From: Phoronis ovalis
Taxonomy: Eukaryota; Phoronida; Phoronidae
NCBI GenBank assembly: GCA_028565635.1
Contig: JAOXYB010042993.1
Location: 1 to 12,710 of the forward strand
Reading direction: 5' to 3'
DNA: 12,710 bases
Both the position numbers and the translations under genes were made by a program. Under the pieces are notes generated by a model. The model was not told the DNA's origin. It did not search any database and worked only from the letters and a program-made list of their open reading frames with translations. Shown piece by piece: positions 1 through 6,511 of the stretch. Positions within the stretch are counted from its first letter, which is position 1. Each line of letters starts with the position of its first letter.

Positions 1-1390
1 ACATTTTAAAATTTAGGAAATAAAGATCTGTAATATCAACTTTGCTTGTTCTTTATTCTGTCTGTTATACCATATCAAGTACAGCTTTCTGTCACCATGT
101 TTCACATTTTGTCAACTACATCATTCTGTGGAAGTTGAAATATGTACCACACTGCTTCATATATTTTTTTCCAATTAATTTCCCAAAATGAACGCCACAT
201 GTTTGATAATAATGCCAACATTTCTATTTTGCCAGCTAACAACATCTTTGCAGTTGAAACATTTGTAAAAATTCTATAAGAGTTGAAGATATGTTAATTC
301 TGTTTTTAGAAAAGTTTTAAATTTTAATAGAATATCATTCCTAAGACAGTATATGTCATACACTATCAATAAATGCTAACTGTCTCTACTGAAGCCTGAG
401 TGTGTATATCAAGTGACTGAACAGCTTAGTTTTACATGCTAGGTATGATCAATTCATCTCAAAGAATTTTAATTTAATTATTAGAATTTAATGATTATGC
501 TAGAAAATGGACCTGCAGGTAAGCAAAACAAGTGAATATACTTGATCATAAATCATCGTCAATGTTAGTTTAAACTTTTTCTTTAATTCTAGTACACATA
601 TCACATTGATTGGAAAGTATCTATTTGAAAAGAAGTTTCAATCAAAGACAAGAAGTTGCTGTTTTTAAATATGGATTCTACCTAAAGATTCCTAGTGAGA
701 GACCTGTATATTTTTTAACATATTTGGAACAAATTATATGGATGCAATAATATAAAGTTACTGTGTTGTATTCCCAGTTGAAATTAAAGTATAATTATTG
801 CTTCTTTTGTTTGAAATATGTATGTTGTAGCATCTGGATAAAAACATTTCATGCTTCCAGTTTTAAGGTTTTGTTGTTAAACAATATATGAAGGACAATA
901 TTCAGAATTATGACAGATTACACAAAAGATATGATTACATTATATTTTAAATCCATTGCTTTTTGTGTTTATTTTTTTAAGTATGTAACGAAGGTCAGTT
1001 GTTTTTAAATACTTAATTCCAGGCCAGTTGTCCACAAGCTGCTATGTAAACAGCAATTACTACTCTACACTACATGTAAATAGTTAGATACTGAACACTG
1101 AATAATAAATATATTTGGAATATACCATGATATTTCATGGTGCATTGAAATATATGATAAAAGTCCTAGTATATTAGGATACATAACAAGCTGAAGTTGT
1201 ACAGATATGGATGACAAGTAGATGAACCATGATATAATAAATGATGATAAATTAATTGCTTATAAGCATAATTGGATAAATTATAATCTCATTTGCCCTT
1301 ATGGCAATCAAGTAGTAAAGCAAATAAATTAATGAGAAGTTTCATTATGGGTAACATTACTATAATTTAAAGTAAACATACCCTAATAAC
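1..1390. other. Non-coding region upstream of the solo-cadherin gene
   Basis: AT-rich sequence with no coding exon that I can recognise on either strand. An AATAAA at 19-24 is followed at about 42-66 by a T/GT-rich stretch, the arrangement of a poly(A) site, so the 3' end of a plus-strand gene to the left is possible but unproven. A small hairpin (ACCATGA, loop TATT, TCATGGT) occupies 1124-1141. Nothing else stands out. Confidence 0.5.
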
Positions 1391-1418
1391 AACAGAGGTG
1401 AATTCAAGGTGGAGTGCT

Positions 1419-1426
1419 TATAAAAA
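1419..1426 (+). promoter_or_regulatory. TATA box of the solo-cadherin gene
   Basis: TATAAAAA lies 29 bases upstream of a TCAGT initiator and 86 bases upstream of the start codon. The spacing is the textbook distance for a focused RNA polymerase II promoter, which supports both this promoter and the first exon assigned below. Confidence 0.75.
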
Positions 1427-1445
1427 GACATTACCAATCACAAAT

Positions 1446-1450
1446 TCAGT
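1446..1450 (+). promoter_or_regulatory. Initiator (TCAGT), predicted transcription start at A1448
   Basis: TCAGT matches the invertebrate initiator consensus, with the A at 1448 placed 29 bases after the first T of the TATA box. This predicts a 57-base 5' UTR. No ATG intervenes before the start codon at 1505. Confidence 0.65.
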
Positions 1451-1504
1451 ATCCTGTTAGGATAAAAAAGACAAGTCGCTCTACATATTAAACTAGAAAC
1501 AACA

Positions 1505-1562
1505 ATGAAGTTTGCTACAGTAATTTTAATTCTGGTTATAGTGCTTACTGAAACTGAAGGAA
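1505..1562 (+). CDS. Solo-cadherin coding exon 1: signal peptide
   Basis: Encodes 19 codons plus one base: a Lys-containing n-region, an uninterrupted hydrophobic core of about 11 residues, then TETEG. The donor is the strong GTAAGT. The phase 1 intron right after the signal peptide is the classic arrangement for attaching a secretion signal to an extracellular module. Confidence 0.8.
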
Positions 1563-3637
1563 GTAAGTGGTCATTTTGCAATTCTATAAATATGTGTAAA
1601 AATATGTTGTAGTGCACAACTTTCCAAGTTGAAAAGCTGCATTTTAACAATTATAACAACACTTCTTTTCTAGCAGGCATCTGTCATTATGATGCTATCA
1701 CTTGTAATAATTGTTGAAATTTTAGCGCAGACTATTTGATTCTTCTTTGGAAAGTTTACTATTATGACTTCTGAACAATGTTCACACACAAGCACATTGT
1801 ACTATTTTTTGTTCCTATGCTTCCATTGATTGTGAGTGTCTTGCTGTGGCGTTAACCAAAATTCATGAAAAAATCTGTATTACATTTTTCTTTACACAAG
1901 TTAAATATTTTCTGAAGACTTTAAATATGGGTTATGTTATATTATAGTAATGTCAGATTTGTGCATGAAAAGCATGCACTTTAATTATATAGCGATTAAA
2001 GACACCTGATAAAATTTGTTAAATACATCCTAAAAAACTGCAGTATTACTAAATTTGGGCTAACTATGATTTTAACAAGAAAATGGTTCTTACGTTTGTA
2101 GGTAATGATAATGCCCCAATATTTGAACAAGATCTTTATACAGCCTTCATACAAGATGATACTCCTATTGGTAGTTATGTACTCCGTGTGTCAGCTGCTG
2201 ATGCTGATGCGAATGATCAACTAACATACAGTATACAGGTAAGAAAATGAGCAGGAAAACTAAAGGATCAATCGGCATTGTATGCCATATAAATATGAAA
2301 CAATAAGATGTATGTTTAAACAGTTACTGATTTTACATCTCCCAAAAAAGAAAATTAAAATTAAAACTTCCACTCGATGTAATAAATACATAAACCACCT
2401 TACAGATATAATGTAGATACTACAACTCTAGTTAACATTTTTTTTAAATAAGATTGAGCAATAATTTATAGCGTAACTATTCTGAAAAGCAGAACATAAA
2501 TGGCAGAATAAAACTTCCTGCATTAGATAACATTTACCTGGATATTGTAGATAACTAATTTTGGTATGATCCTGTTTTTCAGGGTACAAGTGATACATTT
2601 TCAATTAACAGCGTAATTGGTTTGATAACATTAAAAAAGCCACTGAATTACGAAGTGACAAGCAGCTACACATTGATAATTGAAGTCATGGTAAGTGGCA
2701 GAATAAAAATAACAAAAATTACTGGGATTTTGTCTCACATACATAATTGTAGACCTTTCTTAGAAAAAAATTATTTTTGTTAAAGTTGTGCATTATGCTT
2801 TGGCAAGTAAAAGTTTGCACAGAATTTAATAGGATACATGTCTTATAAGGGTATTGCGTACATTTTTCCTGTAGTACTTTATCCCTGGGATATTAAGGGA
2901 CCCCTTTGGAAACAAGCCTCATGAATTTAAGGGCTATCCTTGATAGTGGATAAGCAAGCTTACAGACCGCAAATTATTCTAGATCTCACATTATACTAAA
3001 TCCACACATGTTCACCTGATAATGGACAGTTATTTTCAAAGTCTAAATAGAAAAGTATAACGAAATTTTTTTTTTTTTCAACAAATGATCTGAAAGTTCC
3101 TGTTTTGCTAATAACTATTTTATTTCTCAATATGCTGATGGTAAGCACTTAAAATCATTCCACATGGATGAGTACACTCCTTGGATGACACTGTTAATCT
3201 GAATTACCTTTATCCATATGTTCATGAACTCAAAGCACATGCTGGTAATAAGAATTATAATTACTGCATGGCAAAAAGATCCACTTATGATAGATCCACT
3301 GGATAGATATTATCAAACTAGAAGCATATGCACACACTGTCTTACATAATGCACCATGTGCCAGGGGATACTTGGTACTCTTAGTAACCCTTGTTACTCC
3401 CTTGGGTCAAATTATGAGCTAACGTCAGCAAATGGAATTTCCAAAATAACAGAATATTCAAAAATTAAAATATGGAATCTGAGTTAAAACTTATGATGAT
3501 AACAATGTTTCAATATTTTTTTTAACAATATGTAAATAACATACAAATTTTAGGATGACTTTGTGAAATATTTGCAGGACACAGCAAGCCATCAGAGCTC
3601 AACAAATGTAGTCATTAATGTACTTCAAAGTGGATGA
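1505..3637 (+). CDS. Secreted single-cadherin-domain protein (complete, 4 exons, 120 aa)
   Basis: The coding exons are 1505-1562, 2102-2238, 2583-2690 and 3578-3637; all introns are GT..AG (phases 1, 0, 0) and join into 120 codons plus TGA. Residues 1-19 form a signal peptide (MKFATVILILVIVL core, likely cut before SNDNAP). Residues 20-118 are one cadherin repeat: NDNAP linker at the N-terminus, DTPIG, the calcium-binding DAD motif in AADADAND, LTYSI, an IGLITL strand, LNYE (family LDxE) and EVMD. The usual Glu of the first strand appears as Asp. There is no transmembrane segment, cytoplasmic tail, second repeat or cysteine. The mature 101 residues are acidic (about 12 Asp/Glu against 3 Lys/Arg). 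Classical cadherins carry many repeats, so a one-repeat secreted protein is unusual. The start has A at -3 and sits just downstream of a TATA/initiator pair. Its role is unknown; a calcium-dependent extracellular, mucus or biomineral matrix protein is a guess. A degenerate copy of a larger cadherin is unlikely given intact frames, splice sites and promoter. Confidence 0.8.
1563..2101 (+). other. Intron 1 of the solo-cadherin gene
   Basis: AT-rich intron bounded by GTAAGT and TTTGTAG. I see no coding or structural content. A longer open frame on the opposite strand near its left end is short and unconvincing. Confidence 0.6.
2102..2238 (+). CDS. Solo-cadherin coding exon 2: N-terminal half of the repeat
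   Basis: Encodes SNDNAPIFEQDLY... through LTYSIQ, strands A to C of the cadherin fold, with the NDNAP linker motif and the DAD calcium motif. The acceptor is TTTGTAG and the donor CAG|GTAAGA; the exon ends in phase 0. Confidence 0.85.
2239..2582 (+). other. Intron 2 of the solo-cadherin gene
   Basis: AT-rich intron with GTAAGA donor and TTTTTCAG acceptor. Nothing else is recognisable. Confidence 0.6.
2583..2690 (+). CDS. Solo-cadherin coding exon 3: central strands
   Basis: Thirty-six codons containing TFSINSVIGLITLKKPLNYE and YTLIIEVM, which match the cadherin pattern 'FsI...tG.I.t...LdyE....Y.L.v.a'. The acceptor is TTTTTCAG and the donor GTAAGT, phase 0 at both ends. Confidence 0.85.
2691..3577 (+). 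other. Intron 3 of the solo-cadherin gene
   Basis: The longest intron of the gene. It includes a run of 13 T at 3066-3078. Two somewhat more GC-rich blocks, about 2875-2960 and 3350-3425, could be old interspersed repeats, but I see no terminal repeats or coding remnants in them. Confidence 0.5.
3578..3637 (+). CDS. Solo-cadherin coding exon 4: last strand and stop
   Basis: Encodes DTASHQSSTNVVINVLQSG and TGA. The first Asp completes the family motif that ends the F strand, and NVVINVL is the G strand. The protein stops where the next interdomain linker (DxNDN) would normally begin. A second in-frame acceptor 24 bases upstream (AG at 3552-3553) would insert DDFVKYLQ; the downstream site fits the cadherin fold better. 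Confidence 0.75.
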   Translation, partial: DTASHQSSTNVVINVLQSG

Positions 3638-3849
3638 ACTCGAGTGAGCTTATAAACAGCAAAATTGCATCCACAAAGCCACAGGTGATGGAAAATAACC
3701 TAATGCCAACAGGTATTATGCCAGAATGATGAAACCTTTGACTAAAGGTTGTTAAGTTTTGTTTTGACATCATATAAAATCAGAGATCAAAAAATGTAAA
3801 AACACCGTAATTGTTCTGACATAATACCATGTAAATTTAATTAATATTA

Positions 3850-3855
3850 AATAAA
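3850..3855 (+). terminator. Poly(A) signal of the solo-cadherin gene
   Basis: AATAAA 213 bases after the stop codon. It is the first canonical signal downstream of the stop that I find on this strand, predicting a 3' UTR of about 230 bases. Confidence 0.55.
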
Positions 3856-4044
3856 TGCATACTGCAAAAGAAAAAATATCTTAAATTTACTATTTAATTA
3901 TATTTCACACTATAATACACAGAACATGCCAAAGATATACTGAATAGTACATTACATACAGTACAGTATTATATTTTTGATAACCGGTTCTTTCTGAAAA
4001 AATTAAGAAATTTATCTCTGCAGCACTGTGCAATAACAAAGAAG

Positions 4045-5460
4045 GAAGGAGATGTGTTTGCGGGTTTAAATAATTTAAAGTACTTGGACCTTGCATTTAC
4101 TTAATAAATATAAATTTTCTTCCAAGACGTGCAGCATTTAATTACTTACAGAATTTACTAATTTAGTTTAGTTTACTTTAAAACTGAACATAATACCTAA
4201 TCAACAACACTCATTAATAAGTAAATTGCGAGTTTTAGATTTGGGTAACAATGATAACAAAATTACAAATTCAACATTTGAAATTATAGGTTTTCCAAAT
4301 TTAAGAAAACTCAATAATTTCAAAATGCATGAAAAGATATCACAACCATTGCAGATGGTGTCATTCAAAACCTTATAAACACAGGCTTAAAGGCGCTTAT
4401 TCTATTTTGAACCTGTTTATGTCTTTACAAAAATTAATTCACTTTTAATTTTTTTGAATATAAATTGATTTACCCAAGTGTTCAAATTGTTACCATGAAG
4501 CTGAAATCGTTGGAAAAGTCCCCAGCATTATAACCTATTCTTGGTCGAAAAATGGCACAGTTAAAATTTCTACAACCTGATTGGCTAACTCAGGAAATAT
4601 CCCCTGATGTCTAGCGCCTCTTAGCGGATAAAGTTCAGTCCGACTTTATAAGTAGCACAACATAGAACATGTGCCTTTAAACACCTTATCAATGATATCT
4701 TGTAATGTAACATTCATCCATAACTTACAGATATTCAGACTGGACCTTCTTAGATTTGTCATTTAACAATATCACTGTTTTGCAAAATGGAGTTGCTGTA
4801 TTTAATTATCTTCATCAGTTATTGCTTACTTTTAATATTATTAATGTATTATTTAGCTAAACAACATCAAAATTGAAAGGAAAGCATTTGCTTAGTTCAC
4901 ATGATCTGAAAGAAACTCTCAAAATTTTTAGAAACTATGATGGAAAAAGAATGAATGGTGGTACCGTTGAAGCCAATCAAAACATTATGGTTGTCCAAGA
5001 CAAATTTTATCATGACTTGTTTAGATCCGTATAGTTTCCAATGACTTGGAACTTGCATTAGAAATACCAAGACCATTGCAAAATAATCTGTTAAATCTAA
5101 TAGGTTCCTGTAATTGCTTTAAAAAATTAATTTTATATTTATCATATACTGTTGACAAGACTTGATATTAAAAGTTTTTATAGGAAACATATAACCCCGA
5201 TTGCCTTTTTTAAGATCTTGTAAATTTACAATCACATAATTAATTTGAAGTCTGCAAAACTAAACTACTTGTCAGTTTATTTCTTTAAAAATTTACATCA
5301 TTTAAGGAAACTTATTTTAGGAATTAAACGACTTTGTAAACTGGGAGCCCCAGAAGTAGTTTAAAGCTTAACAAGTTTTAACTTGTTAAAACAATATCTG
5401 GATATATCTGCATTTCAATCATGCCAAGATAGTAAAACATGTCAATGTAATCTTGCATAA
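4045..5460 (+). pseudogene. Decayed leucine-rich-repeat (Toll-like receptor type) gene
   Basis: LRR pieces in all three frames on one strand are separated by stops and frameshifts. The clearest are GDVFAGLNNLKYLDLAFT then stop (4048-4104), LRVLDLGNNDNKITNSTF and FPNLRKLNNF (4226-4322), TFLDLSFNNITVLQNGV (4744-4794), FKKLILYLSYTVDK (about 5117-5158) and LNYLSVYFFKNLHHLRKLIL (within 5242-5320). A cysteine cluster CQDSKTCQCNLA (5422-5457) resembles the LRR C-terminal cap. This order (repeats, then Cys cap) is that of Toll-like receptors and other extracellular LRR proteins. No start codon, signal peptide or intact membrane segment remains. No splice sites are needed to follow the fragments, so the ancestor was largely intronless here, as many invertebrate Toll-like receptors are. 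Calling it Toll-like rather than another LRR family is inference. Confidence 0.6.
4540..4690. other. Block lacking LRR character inside the LRR relic
   Basis: This stretch, between two LRR fragments, is more GC-rich than its surroundings and encodes no LRR piece in any frame. It contains ATTGG (4580-4584), AGCGCCTCTTAGCGG (4613-4627, loosely CTCF-like) and TTTATAAG (4645-4652). It could be a small insertion or merely diverged repeat sequence. No target-site duplication is evident. Confidence 0.25.
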
Positions 5461-5839
5461 TGTGATGATATGAGACCACACATGTATAGTGACCAAAGCA
5501 TACATTTATACCATGCAAGTACATTTATTGGTAGAATCCGTCATTTTTACCTCAAAAAACATTTCAATGAATATCTCTGAAAATGGATAATATACAGTAG
5601 CTTTTTGACACTGTATTAAAATTTCCTAACAGAGACATTTCAATGATTATTCTAACATCAAACTTAAACTTGCAATGCATTGGTGTTTACTTTTGGCACT
5701 TTAAATACAAATTAACATTAAATACACACAGTTATATGTCCGATGTGTGCTTAGTAAACATATTTACTTCAAGATAAGGACGCATAAGTCCAAAACAAAT
5801 CAAGAATTTCCAGTGACTAATAGTTCATGAAATTGAGCT
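5461..5839. other. Non-coding stretch after the LRR relic
   Basis: AT-rich. An open plus-strand stretch of about 40 codons directly follows the Cys cluster stop and may belong to the relic, but I recognise no domain in it. Confidence 0.35.
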
Positions 5840-6265
5840 TCATATTTTATTAGGAATAGGCATTTTAGCTGATTCATGTTCTGTACGTTTTCCTAGGAAA
5901 TAGGAGTAAACCAGAGAGATTGAAAAGTCAGTTATTGTTTTACAGTGGTATCTATTCATGAACTTTCCCATGCCTTTAGTATATTCTGATTTATTATTTT
6001 TCAAACCTACTGGAAGATGTTGAAAAGTCTTGTACAGCCTCAAGCAATAAATCTTGTTTATTATAAATTTTAAATTTCAATAACAAAATTTAAAGATGTT
6101 CAATCTATATTATGTTGTTCCTTCAATTATACCAGTTACACTGAAGTTTTACATCACAAAATCACATACTTGTCATCTATATTTGTGGGAGTTGAAACAT
6201 TTGCCACATGCCATCACATGCTTCTTGTATATGGTGCCTACATCTTTGTTATTGTATGATAAACA
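5840..6265 (-). pseudogene. Possible decayed TIR-domain remnant (speculative)
   Basis: On the minus strand, a frame near 6262-6235 reads DVFI, then after a one-base shift SYNNKD, resembling TIR box 1 (YDxFISYxxxD). Lower down, an open frame at 6043-5840 reads LPVGL and, 20 residues later, KTITDFSISLVYSYF...TEHESAKM. This is like TIR box 2 (RDxxPG) and the following SRKTIxVLSxxFxxSxW...E motif. Order and spacing are roughly right, though an extra 80 or so bases lie between. It lies on the opposite strand from the adjacent LRR relic, so it would require an inversion or a separate gene. Key residues (RD of box 2, the WC pair) are missing. Chance resemblance is quite possible. Confidence 0.25.
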
Positions 6266-6395
6266 CATCTATTTAAACAAATCCTCCCATTAATACAAGT
6301 TTTTTTAATGTACTACGCTTGTCATTGATATTTTAGTCTTTGGCAAATCCTGGCGGACATTGATATTTTTGTTTTCAAAACCATTTTCTACTTAC

Positions 6396-6511
6396 CAGTT
6401 GTTACCAGCTCCTGAAACATCAGTAATGAGTTGTTTGTGATCGAAAACTTCTCGGAGTGGTCCCTTCATTAACTCACCAACAACTCCTTCCTCCATATCA
6501 ATCAATACAGC
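6396..6511 (-). CDS. TUBE1: TUBE1 coding exon 4 (last one in the window)
   Basis: Encodes AVLIDMEEGVVGELMKGPLR, EVFDHKQLITDVSGAGNN and the first two bases of Trp. The AGNNW motif is the T3 nucleotide loop. It ends in a strong GTAAGT donor, so a further exon is expected. Confidence 0.93.

Noticed and set aside
19-66. AATAAA followed by a T/GT-rich stretch, possibly the end of a gene to the left
   Set aside because: Such combinations are frequent in AT-rich DNA and no upstream coding exon is visible to support it.
1124-1141. Hairpin ACCATGA-TATT-TCATGGT upstream of the cadherin gene
   Set aside because: A 7-base stem without conserved context or a copy elsewhere in the window is not informative in AT-rich DNA.
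1438-1650. 70-codon minus-strand open frame
   Set aside because: It runs antisense to the cadherin promoter and signal-peptide exon; the plus-strand gene explains the region.
5962-6060. Resemblance of minus-strand residues LRLYK and LLLEAVQDF to the C-terminus of epsilon-tubulin
   Set aside because: The two pieces are in different frames, the similarity is a few residues only, and all intervening epsilon-tubulin exons would be missing.
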